Shown here one piece after another: positions 23,441 to 36,720 of a DNA stretch of 64,000 nucleotides (the first letter of the stretch is position 1; each line of letters begins with the position of its first letter). Made by a program: the position numbers and the translations under genes. Under the pieces are notes generated by a model. It was not told the DNA's origin, made no database searches, and saw only the letters and a list, made by a program, of their open reading frames with translations. The stretch covers positions 620,001 to 684,000 of the forward strand of contig JADNRV010000003.1 of the NCBI GenBank assembly GCA_015499995.1, written 5' to 3'. The stretch comes from Flammula alnicola (Eukaryota > Basidiomycota > Agaricomycetes > Agaricales > Strophariaceae).

Positions 23441-25665
23441 TCAATAACAATTGGAGACTTGCCTTGTCAACGAGAGCCGGCGAAGGTGAGAAATCGTCAT
23501 CATTTAAGACAAATGCGCGATTATGCTCAAATACCCTGTCTTTTCGGAAAAGTGTATAACCCGCTTGTCAAAGTGTCATTTCTTGAAGTATCAGCGGATG
23601 CACGCCCTCTTGTAGCGCCAGGATAAATCCATGGGATAAATTTACGAGTTCTACTCAACCTGAGGACTTATAATTAGGCGGACTCGTGAATACGACAGGA
23701 TAATTTGTTCCTGATAAGAGATTTTTAGTTTTTATTACACAGTTTTACATACCTGCTTAGACCTGCTTTCGTGCTGTCACCACGCGGCCCCGACTCTATG
23801 TTAAACCCGTCTCTTGATTTGTCGCGACATTTCAATGGGAGAGGCTTTCATTATGCCGAAATCTCGTACTTCTCCTTTGGTTGAAAAGTAATAAAAGTAC
23901 TGCCTAGAAACATGATGTAACGTCTGCCTAAGCAATGCCTAGTAACTGGAACACCAGTCAGAGGATTTACTCAATATCATCCTAAATTCACGGACATCGG
24001 TAGTTAAATCACATCCCGTGTCAAGTCGTGCCTTGTACCCTCATCGTTCACACCTATATCTTGACCCGAATTTGGGAGGGTTGGCGCCAATCGTGTATGT
24101 CGTGGGCGTTTACTGAAAAACAGTTGTTCCTTTTGGCAACCAGCATCCAAGCAGTACATATCAGTATATATTGCACTTCAGATATTGGGTTCCGGATACG
24201 TACAGATAGCCTCGCGGCCCCGGCATCAACGACGGCGCGAAGAGGTCCCCTACGCACTTTGAGTTAATGCGGATTGGATGATGCTGACTCTAGTGTAACC
24301 TATCCTGGCACTAACCCAATAAGGATGGGTTTAAATCGAGAGCTGGGTTGATCATGGGGAGTCAGGAGAGCTTCATGAAGAGAAAGCTTTTACATTGTCT
24401 AGTCCACATACTGTTTCAGAAATGGTTAAACTTGAGCGGTTGAGCAGTCTACACCCCTGACATGCCAGGAAATGATGGGGACCTGAGAGGAGTTGATGTA
24501 TTCTGACCCGTTATCGACAAGTTGAATATCCGGGTCTTCGAATTGGAGCGGAGAGCTCACTGACGTCAAGGAAAGGATGAAGGCACGGTGAAGATGTTTC
24601 TAAGAGCTTTTAAATAAGGTGAACAACTCTCAACGCCACCATGGCCAGAGGTCTGAGTTATGAAAGCCCGGTTTCCAACCCCTCCTGAGGCCCGTTCGGA
24701 TTTCAGGCACAGGGTCCTTATCCTGCAGGAGAGGTTACGGGATGGGGTTCGATTGTATTCTGCAGTGACGTTCAAGAGACATATGACCATTAGATCCTAC
24801 CTTGGTTTTTGTTTGGAGCTTGGGTTTATCAGCCGTAACCGGCAGTAGCGAGTCCTGAATACCCCAAAGAAGGTAGGAATTAGTTCTTTACCTACTGGAT
24901 TTGAAGGGGTCAGAAGAGGATACTACATATCGAGACATGTCGGCGGGTTGAGAAAAGATTGCCAAAAAAATGCTGTGAACCTTGTCATGTATTCAGGGAA
25001 CATTGGAAAGAAGATATCGGTCCTTCCAGGAACGATGGTCCTGGGCTTGAGCACCGGACTCGACACCCCCAACTTCGGTAATTCCACATGGAGTAAGAAA
25101 GCAAATTAAAAATATAAGGATCAATATATGCGCGCAAGTAGAAAGTAGAAAGCCTTTAGTCCTTACATATATAGGGTTTGAGCCTTTGATGGAGCAGATA
25201 AAGGCGATATTTCAGAGTCTGCGTTTGTTTGACAGATCGGTTGCGCTGGGGAAGAGCAGAGCTGAGAGACCTGCGGACACAATTTGAACAAACGTCATCT
25301 TGTTGAGTATGGGCGTCGGGAGACACCGTGCCGTTCCTGAAGGAAAGCGACAAGGTTGGCCCTGATCATTATATGAAGAATATGTCCCCGATGCATCTCC
25401 AAGTCTCTCCCAAGGAAATGTCGGCTGCGGACACTATCCAGGCTAACTTCGTTAGGTTGAGAACCCGAGACCTCAGGAGCGGGACTATTTCCTTACATCC
25501 AGCATGAAGTTCGACATATGTACAACAACATGACATTTCAATCATAATTTATTATCAGGCACCAGGCGTTAGCCCATATGCCCGTCCTATAAGACCAGCA
25601 AAATTATACATCACACAAAATTTGTTCATCGCTGCTATATCTCGGAGCACTCACCACCATCCACC
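23441..25665. other. Gene-poor stretch
   Basis: 2.2 kb between COG7 and the C2H2 factor. Open frames here are short, lack recognisable motifs and do not join into a gene. The last 500 bp presumably hold the C2H2 promoter. No repeats or transposon ends were seen. Confidence 0.4.
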
Positions 25666-26606
25666 ATGAACCACAACAAGGTGCGCCCCATCCAGTCTTT
25701 CGTTTGAGCAGCCTGTGTGATAACAAGCGCCCGTTATCAATGCCTATAGTATCCCTCAACTGGTCAATGGAATGGTGTTTCGCAACAGTATCCCGTCAGC
25801 GCTTCAGGTTCATATGCACCGAATGCGTACCATCCTTCGATCCCAGCGGGCCACAATTCTACACCGAACCAGGAAATGTCGGCAGTTTACGACGAGACAG
25901 ACCCCCGGTCCATGCAATCGACATATCCATCGCCGTACTACAACAATAATTCGACACCTAATTATCCGTCAAGTTCGAATTACCGTCAAGCTCGCCACCT
26001 GCTAATCAACATGTTTACTCACCTGTATCACCGATCGTGCCTCTGAATTATGCGCAGACTCAAAGTGTTCGTTCTGGGCACCACATTCCTCGCCCTCGGT
26101 CCACAGTTCCTCACACACCATACTCGCACTCGCACTCTCAGTCTCATTCTTATTCTCATTCGTTCTCCCCAGACACCATCGTCACCCACCCATTCTGTTC
26201 AGCCTCAACTGGGTCGTGTGCGGTCAAACTCACATGCATATGACCGTCTTCCATCGTCGAGCAATGGCTATGTACCATCCTCACAGCCCCATTACACAGA
26301 AATTCCGATACCACAGACCATTGGGATCTCGTCCGACTATCCGACTTCTTCCGCTCGTCCATTCTCATGCGATCTATGCGCATTGTCATTCAATCGTCAA
26401 CACGATTTAAAACGCCATCGGGAAACACATACCGGCGAGAAACCGTATCTGTGCAACGGAGGATGTGGAAAAACCTTTACCAGAAAAGACGCGCTGAAGC
26501 GTCACCAGGTAAGTTCAACTTCTTTGCTCGAATAGGTCATTGACTCTCACATCTGGATCTCTAGCTCGTGAAGGGCTGCGGGAAAGTTGACGAGTCGTGG
26601 TCCTGA
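25666..26606 (+). CDS. C2H2 zinc-finger transcription factor
   Basis: Predicted nuclear DNA-binding protein. The N-terminal part is low-complexity (Tyr, Ser, Asn, Pro, and a His-Ser repeat around 26120). The C-terminus carries two fingers: FSCDLCALSFNRQHDLKRH with the next His three residues on, then a variant finger with CNGGCGKTFTRKDALKRHQ and a final Cys in VKGCGK. An intron at 26509-26564 splits the second finger and the gene ends TGA 26604-26606. The frame shifts near 25748, 26009 and 26175, where one base seems missing each time, so the upstream part is reconstructed from three partial frames. The HQLVKGCG end is typical of basidiomycete C2H2 factors. Targets are unknown. Confidence 0.7.
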
Positions 26607-26825
26607 TGATTGATGTCGTCAAGAGGTCTGTTCTTGGAGCCGTGGTTGAATAGTTCCCCTTGCTAACCTCGTCGCAGAATTTATCAGCACATATTTTATT
26701 TTTAGATGTCCGATACATAATGGTCTGGTCTGAAAGATATTAGCATATTCAGAGTCGTTGGTCAGCATAATGTGATGTCAAAATGAAGAGGACGACCTTA
26801 ATCGTTGTATAATCATGGTCAATCG

Positions 26826-27480
26826 TCACGAAAATACCTTCTCTAGTACCCATGCATCATGAGGTACAATCTTCTTGTAATAATCTTTGTGAATTTCAAC
26901 TTCTTTAAAGCCGTGCCGTTCGTAGAACTTCTTCGCGTCGTTATTGGAGACTTGAACATGGAGGTAGATTTTATCGATTTTGGTTTGGTATGCGCAGAGG
27001 CTGCCGCTAGGACGAGTTCCAGAGATTGTGAGCCCAGTTTCCGTGAGCGGTAAGGCTATGCGAGGAACATAAATATCAACGCATCATGGTACATGACAGA
27101 AATCGGGACGGACTGCCAGGACCCCCATTGTCATGAGGTACAAAATGTTTTGACCGTTCTTGGCTTCCAGACGGCAACAGATTGTTCCAACCTGAATGAA
27201 TTGTCAAAGGGTGCCAAGATTGATTTCCATGTTCGCTCACAGGAATGTCATTGTAATACACTTGATTCAAAAATTAGTTACATTAATAACTTCTTTGAAG
27301 GGAAGACTCACCAAGTTGGCAAAAGTCTTCAACTTCAGGTAACAGGATATCTGAATAGAACTTCTCGCTGTACTTAATTGGGAAGAGAACCGAGTTCAGT
27401 TTGCGAACTGTGCCGAGGTTGTTGGGTGTAATAGGTGCAAAGGTCACTCGTGGTGCTGGTTTTGCGGATCCGTTGGACAT
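26826..27480 (-). CDS. NAA50: N-alpha-acetyltransferase 50-like GNAT enzyme
   Basis: GNAT-fold enzyme that acetylates protein N-termini as part of, or alongside, the ribosome-bound NatA complex. Exons are 27480-27312, 27260-27241 (20 nt), 27191-27114 and 27055-26826. Signatures in order: APITPNNLGTVRKLNSVLFP, SEKFYSDILL, YYNDIPVGTICCRLE, LYLMTMGVLAPYRSRKLGS, then IYLHVQVSNNDAKKFYERHG and a KDYYKKIVPHDAWVLEK end. The MTMGVLAPYR segment matches the acetyl-CoA-binding Q/RxxGxG/A region of NAA50, here with the family-specific RSRKLGS form. One base is missing in the TTTT at 26978-26981 (AAAA on the coding strand), after which the frame continues correctly. It converges with the C2H2 gene, with 219 bp between stops. 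Confidence 0.85.
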
Positions 27481-27647
27481 ACCTACTCGACGTCAACCAG
27501 GCGTATTTGGTGAACCGTGAACGTGCCTACAGACGCGACGTGTTTTCGGATTATAAATTTTCGTACTCCGAGCCGCAGGCGCCACCATCACTTCATTGAA
27601 AATCAACAGAACTTCGGATTTCTTTTGCTAGCTCTTTCACCTGCACT

Positions 27648-29268
27648 ATGGGTTGTTTACATCGTCTGGTCTATAATTTGGGTCTTGACCTTGATAAGGC
27701 GCCATTTTTGACTTGTCTTACACCCAGGCGAATCTCGTCCGACTCGGTCTCGTTCGGCTTAGGGCTTTTCATACAGGCTTTCAAGTGTCGAGCCTCATGG
27801 GCGCATCGTCAATGCGTCGTTTATTAATTTTTGTTCCTGCTATGTCACAGAATACGCGCTGCCTTCGGAACTTGTTTCCATGTGCCGTGCTAAACTCTAT
27901 TGTCTGACATCACTTGCTCCCTTTGATGAAGTCATGACTACTATGCGTTCATCTATGGGCCTGTATCGCGCCCACCCACAATGCACAAATCTGTATATAT
28001 CGGCGGTTGAGCACTGCCTTGCCTGTTAATATCCCTGGAATAGGTGCCTCCGCGAGCAGATTTCTTGACGGTGGAAGATCCAAGATAATGTCAACCGCTC
28101 TGGGGTTACTCTGCGTCCAGTGATCACCAAGAGCCACGAATCCGTCGGACGTGCGCATCGGCCTTTCTCACGACCAAGGAGTTCCATAACTCGCATTTGG
28201 CTCGGACCCTTGTGCCCTGCGAATTTTATCTCCTTCTATCGCATGGGCTCAGTCGGCACGATGACTGAACTTTAGCCAACGTCCTGACGATACCAAAGCA
28301 TCAGACCCTTTCCACCAAGAATGGGTTTGGACCCCAGATATATTTGTGTGGATCCTGACGCAGACGTCTCATGACAAGTTGAAAGACTCAATAAGACTCG
28401 CTCTCAGAAGCCTATCTGCTTAGAATGGCCACCTCTGTAGGAGTGCAATCCCCGGACTGTCCGACATTTTTAACCTGAAACGGCGCTTTCCACAACAGAA
28501 AAGGTTACTTCAAGTAAAATCAGACTCTCCTGCCCGATGAGTTACCGACGTCCTTGCTGGCTTAATAATCTTTCGATCGGCTTCAAGGCACTTGGGTAAC
28601 ATAAGAGCGTAACTTAATAAACGAGGATGTACCTATTGGAAATATTCCTTTCTTCTATCCTCCAGCTCGCCGAGGACTTATTAGAGGGCTGGAGAGGCGG
28701 CGTTACTTATGTCCTCAGCCCATACTCAGTACCTTTGCTTCAAGAATTAATTGCAACTGAAATGCTCGCCAGTAAGTATGTATCATTGAAGATAGAATCA
28801 TCGTGTCATTTTTCTCTAACCACGTTCTACAAAAGGGCCCTGTTTACGGAAATGCAAGCAACAGGTCAATACTCCATGATATTTGCCGCTTTCGATAAAA
28901 CCGTCTCAACCGAAAGGACTAAATGTTACTGCTGCGGTGTGTTGTCGATTATATTCGTCTGCTGGTCAACAAATTTACATCAAGGTTATTTTTATTTTGA
29001 AGGGACAATTCCGCGTGTGTACTTTATACACCATCTCCCTAATCCTCCGATTAGATTTCTGACGGCGAAGTATAAGGAGAGATAGATGATGGATGGCATC
29101 CAAGCCCATATTCGGGATCAAGAAGATTGTCAAGTGATCAAAAAACTTCTGATCAGAGCGCGGCAACATTCAACGTTTAACGTCCAACATCAACCGGGAC
29201 CATTCAGAGCTGTTATCTCGGGGCCCAATGTATTATCGGCCCATGGTTGCGAGCAAGAGCACCGATAA
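27648..29268 (+). CDS. Coding-like region of unknown function, frame badly interrupted
   Basis: I do not recognise this protein. Several long stretches in changing frames look coding: EYALPSELVSMCRAKLY, RSSMGLYRAHPQCTNLY, ISAVEHCLAC, IPGIGASASRFLDGGR, CASAFLTTKEFHN, ARTLVPCEFYLLLSHGLSRH, HQEWVWTPDIFVW, SHDKLKDSIRLALRSL, and around 28650 LAEDLLEGWRGGVTYVL. Composition and the frequency of shifts resemble the damaged but recognisable genes on either side, which suggests one multi-exon gene with consensus errors. Limits are approximate: the start at 27648 is the first plausible ATG and the end is where coding character fades. It could also be a decayed gene. The best-supported part is 27860-28460. 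Confidence 0.35.
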
Positions 29269-30153
29269 TGTCGGGAATAAGCAGTGGGCTTGTGACAATC
29301 CTGGAAATTTCCACCCACACATTATAAAACAATTTCTATATCTTCATCTAGAGCAACTTTGAACCCACTGCCACGCATTGCGAGTTCATCCACCTTTTTA
29401 TTTAGCTCAGAAGGTCTCGCCGAACTTCTGTCGACGACTTGATGGCAGCTCCTTGGTTTCCTCTATATCTTTCCAGTCGGATTTGATTTACACGTCGCAT
29501 ATGTCCTCCACAGACTGTTGGAGGGACGACGTCAGGCAAGTTCGCTACCAATGGCACAAAATTGGACTAAATTATTTTCTTTCTCGCTTCATTGCAAGAT
29601 TCTATGCCATCTTTTCGATCCAGACACCATCTCAAGGGGCCGAAGAACAAAGCGGTCAGCCCAATGAGATGTTGCTGACAGTGAGCTGTGTAAAACGATC
29701 ACTAATGGCAGGCAAGTTGCTTCAACCGAGGCATCATGAAGGCTATACAGCTCTATGATCCTGAAAATCATGATGAAGATTATGATAATGATGCTGACAG
29801 TCGGATTGAAACACAGGAGGTGTGAAAGCCAGCAGTGCGGCAGGTTTGCGGCGATGTCCGGGTCGCCGAGGAGAATCGAAGAAATGTAGAGAAAGAGCTA
29901 GAGGTGGCGACAGGTAACTCAGGCAGCAGAGTGATGAAGGTGTGTTGTATGTACGTAGGAAAGTATTAAGGAGGACGGATGGTTACTGACTTGCACTGGC
30001 TCAAGTTGCTGTGAGCACAGCTTTACGGAGGCATCTCTGTGACGACTAGGCAATCAATTATAACTCCATTTGTCAATACACTCAAAGTAAAAGGAAAGCT
30101 GCTAGCTTGTCGATTCCTTCAGTTTCTATTGTTCCTTGGTCTCATCCTCTTCA
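29269..30153. other. Intergenic region upstream of the MAP kinase kinase
   Basis: 885 bp with short unsupported frames on both strands, one of 126 codons at 29378 with no recognisable motif and poor coding character. The last part should contain the kinase promoter. Confidence 0.35.
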
Positions 30154-31764
<1,611 letters not shown>

Positions 31765-34591
31765 GTGTTTTCTCTCCTTCGCTGTAAGATCGACCTCTGA
31801 ATGCTTGATAGAAGCAGCCTTTCAAGGCCAGGCACGGCTCACAGCGATTCTTAATGATCTCCTGTTGCATCTACTATAATACGTTCACTTGTTGGACTTT
31901 CGCCTACACCCCTCCCCACAAGAATCTCGCAGCTAGTCGAGATCTATTCGACTTTGTCTGCTTTATATAAAAATCCTTTGGCTTACCGATACCACCCTTC
32001 CGCATTGTAATCCCACATGTAGAGATTTAATCTTTGGAGCACTTTTATGACTATCGGACCTTTACCCGCAAATTAACGACTCTGGGTCCTCGGATGACGC
32101 TAATCGCAGTATATTTAGCTACGAGAGAAGGTCTTAGCATAATTTTAGAAGAACCTCGCTTGCACAGTCCGCCTCCAAGTATTGCTGCCTTAGATGAAAC
32201 GTTCCTGGACCTTGAAGTTAGTCTTGGCCACGAAGCGGGAAGCTTAAATGAGGATCGGGGTTATCTCGTGGTGGTTATCTCGTGGGCTTTGCATTTACTG
32301 TAGATAGTAGTTAATACGCGAGATACTCGAGCATCATGCGCCACCAAGATTGTGATCCTACGGTGATGTCTTCTTCATATTGGTGCAGCCGTAGGCCCGT
32401 GGCTTGCCGCATGCAGGTTACCGAGCTTCGACGTCATTTCATGCGGCTATGCGGGACGGATGGCATTCATAGAATGAATTATGACAGAGGTTCTGGCAGT
32501 TCATAAACCCTTCAATCGAAAGAAAATGGGGTGCTTTGTTGATTTTTCACTTGCAGTGGCATATATGTGAAGAGAATGCAGGGACCCTTTTTGCTTTTTC
32601 CGGCATTCCCGGGTCTCCTGCTGGGTGTCGAAGAGATAAAGCTTGATCGAAGCTCTTTACCTGGGAATGACTGCGGCGAGCGAGCCACACGACCAGCATT
32701 TTTGCTCGGCTATTATGGACCGACGTCTAAACAGATGGGCGTTTCACTCGAGAAGGGCTATAAATACTCTTAAATGGAGTAGGAGGGCAATTTGTTCTCA
32801 CGGATGTGTTCCACAGTGCATCCGACAGTGAAGATCGTGTAGAAATCATGCCAAAACTTTTGTTTCAAAGAGTCAATTTCGTACGATGTCAACAGTCAGG
32901 AGGACGTCAAAATTTTAGGGAGAGTTCGGGGAGGGCATTACACACGACGAGCTGCGTGGCTATAGGTTGATCCTGCATGAGAAAGTTGATGGGCGAGTTG
33001 CGTTCATGTGTAGTTTTTACATGGCAGAGGTTCGGCGTATCTTGCGAGGAGCCGGTCATCTATTCCGACGATGGAGGGCACACACACACGGCCTATATGT
33101 ATTTTCTCTTGATTATTATTCGAAACAAAAGCCTGGCCAACTCACGTCATTATTGATTGATCATCATCGCGGAATTCTGAGTTCGCCGTCTGCAGAACCT
33201 CTAACCCTGAATATACTGCGAGATCAGAAAGGACATACCGGCTTGAAAGCTCTTTGGAAAAGGCTTTGAAGGGCTACCTCGCCTTCCTTGGACTTACAAA
33301 ATGCAGTGACCGTCCATCGCATCTTTGTAGCTGACCCTGCTCTTTAGGTGTCTTTTAGTTAGCTTCTAGCCACCCTACATTTTCAAACAGTCATTGTCCT
33401 TATTGACGTAAAATAAATGGAAAGAAAACCTCAAACCGAAGTGAGGCGGGGGCAGGGTATCCTGTAGGTGCATGTCATCCGTGTTCCGAATACATGCTTC
33501 AAGGAGAACTTTACGGAGACTGAGGCTGCACCGGTGCTGGGTTAGTTGGATATTTGTCCGTGGAGGGATAGATTGGGTAAATCCTCGGTGTGTTACGGGT
33601 GTTTCTGGATGTATCGTGCACCTTGGATCTTTCTATGTATGGCACTTACCCTCGGTATGGTGCAGGTCGGCGGTACGAGCTGTTACATTGTCTAATAGAC
33701 TTTAGACAACGGGAGTATTGTCCGTGCGCAGAGCGGGGCAAAAAATAGAATCAAAACAGTAAAACATCAAGAAATGCGAGAATAAGTGGTTCTTTAACCC
33801 ACGTGTACGCCTTCTATGAACACCGTTTGCTCGAGCGTTGTGGCCAATTTCCACATGTGTGTGAAAAGGAGGAATTCTGATGATCTGAGGGTGACATATG
33901 GATGTCTGAAGGTGTAATTGCGATCATTCTGTATGCAATGTAGAGCGGTTGATTCCACGGCGGAGGTTATACCTGCTACGTCAGATAACAAACCGCGGCC
34001 GTGGAGATAAATGTGGACGACGACGTCGGTGCGAGGTGAGCAAGAAGTTGGAGATAAAAAGGACATAAAATGTGAGAACAATGTTGTCCGTCTGGAGCGG
34101 TGAGCAGCAGACCTTTGTTGCATGCATATTCGACTGATCGGAACATTCGGCGCACCCGCCTGCTTGCCCAAAAATGGATATCCCATCAAGTGCTTTTCTT
34201 GAGAACTTTAATTCCTGTTTTCCTGTCTACTTCGCAGGATCTGCACGTCTTGCCAATCTTTATTATTTCATTCTACCACACAGGTGCTCGTGTAGGCCTT
34301 GAGGAATTATTTTACTGACGGAGGAAACGTTTTGGAGGCGTACCTGGAAAAAGATGCCAGAAGTCCTTTGTGTCCAGGAGACAAATAAAATCCCCACACA
34401 TGGAAGTATCTCGAACTCCTAGGATATGGAGTTGTTACCACTGCTGTACGACCCTTAGATCTGATGTTCGGTGATACATACCGATTGGGGACCCGTTGCA
34501 TTGGCGCGGAACATGTCGTTCTTACCTTTATAATCTCTACCTTTCCGAATTCGAAAATACAATCGTCTATCCCGCCCGCTATCTCGACTTC
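31765..34591. other. Long region without a recognisable gene
   Basis: 2.8 kb. Frames up to about 130 codons exist on both strands (for example 33794-34189, minus) but none shows a motif, splice pattern or composition like the genes around it. No inverted terminal repeats or transposase remnants were seen. Confidence 0.4.
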
Positions 34592-35726
34592 ATGGACGAT
34601 AGTATGTCCTAGTGAGTCCTTTTTTCTTTCTCTAGCCCTCTCTATTGTAGTAACACCTACCCCAGCTCACCTACCAACCAATATCTCCCCGCCCATCAGC
34701 AATACTACCCACCTTCCGCCCTTGGCAATCCAGTCCACATTATACCTCCTTCACGTCCCGACATTGTCCAACGCAAACGTCCCAAATACACTCGCAGCAA
34801 AACAGGATGTCTGACATGTCGCGTCAAGAAGATCAAGGTATGCGTTCGATGTTGATCAACTGTCCTGTCTGTTCATGTCGTTCGACTCCTAGTGTGATGA
34901 AACCAAACCAAATTGCATGCGCTGTACGCATGGGTCACGAGAGGTAAATACTCCCTTCTGACATATCAAATCTTTACTGATCTGCCCTTCTTTAGTGTTC
35001 ATGGCCTGAAGGAGTTCCTGCTCGCAAGAAGAGTGTGGCTAGGAGGGATGATGTTGACGGCAGACCTTCAACTGCAGAATCCTCTGGCTTGTCAGACGCT
35101 TCCACGCCGCCAGCCAGGGAGCTCACACCTCCGCGGCGAAACCAGGTTGATATAAGCTTGTTGCCAATGCCTTCTCGTGCTCCAAGGTATGTCCAAATTT
35201 TTAATCTCAGGTCCTTCCCCTGAATGTCTTCTCCGCAGCGAAAACTTCCTCCACATGCATCCAATAAACTCTGATCACGAGTCAAGCCGCCGCCAGCTGT
35301 ATGTCCGACAGAAACATCTTGAAACGCCACTCTTTTTTGACCGCACACCCTTTAGTGACCGTGCCTCTGCATATTCCCACTCTCACCCGTCTGCGAACTC
35401 CAATGTGCTATCTATGATACCCGAATCGTCATACCCTTCACGTTACGACCAAACTTACCTCAATGGCGGGAATCCTGCCCAATCCTCACGACAACCTATG
35501 ACTACTCCTTATCGAACTCTTTCCCATCAACCGCCTGCAAATCATTGGACCCACCCTCCAGAACCGCTGGACTCCTATGTAAGCGGAAATTCTTTTGTCT
35601 TTCACGCGACTGTCAGTAGTAACATCTTTTCTGTGACAGTACCAGAACCACCATGGCGTGCTTCATGAGAGACCTCTGGTAGGACACACATCCCCGAACG
35701 ATCATTCTCACAATAGATACCAATGA
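34592..35726 (+). CDS. Zn2Cys6 transcription factor, short type, unrelated to the tandem trio
   Basis: Nuclear DNA-binding regulator. Six exons (34592-34611, 34666-34837, 34893-34943, 34996-35186, 35239-35578, 35640-35726) join into 861 nt and 286 residues. The zinc cluster is split by two introns: SKTGCLTCRVKKIK, CDETKPNCMRCTHGSRE, CSWPEG, giving the six cysteines in the usual CX2CX6CX6CX2CX6C spacing. It is preceded by a basic segment (RKRPKYTR) and followed by ARKKSVARRDD. The rest is Ser/Pro/His-rich. No fungal-specific regulatory domain is seen. The stop at 35726 may be premature, because coding character resumes downstream (see the next entry). The N-terminal YSPTNQYLPAHQQYYPP stretch and short start exon were chosen because they alone give an open frame into the cluster. 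Confidence 0.8.
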
Positions 35727-35759
35727 GGAGTATACTTTTCATGCCATTGTAAATTTGTT

Positions 35760-36547
35760 GTAACGGTGTCAGAAATTCTGGAATTTCATTATCTCGTCAT
35801 GCCTACATTCAACGAAGTCTCCAATGGAAGGTGCCATCTGGTGCATGCATATTCTGTCATATGGTCATGGTCATGGTTATCCACGCGATTCCAAAAAAGT
35901 GGAATGGCCGATCCTCTCCAATTGTCACTATCACTAATCAACATGACATTCAGAGTGGACAATCCTATTCCAAACTGTAAACCGTACATATTCCGTGTCA
36001 TGAGGCTGCTGCTGCGGTATTTAACATCCGAATAGGACCCATCGAACTTCCGAACTCACGCCTCTAATTTCTTGACAACATAGACCCAGATGGACGCATG
36101 CCATTGCAATTCCGATGTAACGGCTGCAATCAGTTGTACGTAGTCGCGTGGATATTGCCTAGACTTTTTTTGAGTTGGGCGATTTTTTTTTCGTCATGTT
36201 AGGGGCTTGACTTCCTTGAGCTTGAATTCAAAGTTTCACGGAGGTTTATCGACCGAATGCGTTGCCAAGAGATCAAATGTTCCCCAGGAAGAGAGAGAGC
36301 CAAGAGGAGTAAGCAGGAGCTCCTATAGCAACTCCGGACAGCAGGGTTCAGTGAAAGGTGACGCGGACGGTCGACCTCGTTCGACACCAGCCACCCTCTG
36401 CCGCCACACAGCGCTGTTTATGAACCCACCCCGATAGCCGATGATTTCCTCGCTTTAGCCGATGTGGCGCAAGATCGCTCGGCTCAAGTGAACTTTGAAG
36501 AATTCGTGCAAATCATCAAGGAGCAATCGGCCCCAGTCCGTTCCTAG
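35760..36547 (+). other. Probable 3' coding exons of the preceding factor
   Basis: Coding-like pieces continue in the same direction: CHEAAAAVFNIRIGPIELPN near 36010, DPDGRMPLQFRCNGCN near 36090, STSFDTSHPLPPHSAVYEP near 36390, and FLALADVAQDRSAQVNFEEF to a stop at 36545-36547. They lie in different frames separated by stops or possible introns. The simplest reading is a longer version of the Zn2Cys6 protein whose frame is broken by one or two missing bases. An independent gene cannot be excluded. Confidence 0.4.
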
Positions 36548-36720
36548 CCAGAAATACAACCCGCGAATTAAGAAGCACTATCGAACCATATCAAAACTTC
36601 GTTGAAAAAGGTATATACATCATGATCAGTTGTTTGTTTCAAAGAAGCACCGAATGGGAGATCAGATATACGTAGATGGATATCCAGCAATGTGATGTTT
36701 GATGTGGTGGGTCTGAAGCA

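Noticed and set aside
26120..26165. His-Ser run in the C2H2 gene as a microsatellite or CRISPR-like array.
   Set aside because: It is a short in-frame CTCATT/CACTC-type repeat within coding sequence, with no spacers.
33794..34189. 131-codon minus-strand frame in the 31.8-34.6 kb gap.
   Set aside because: No signal peptide, domain, splice partner or coding-like composition. Chance open frame.
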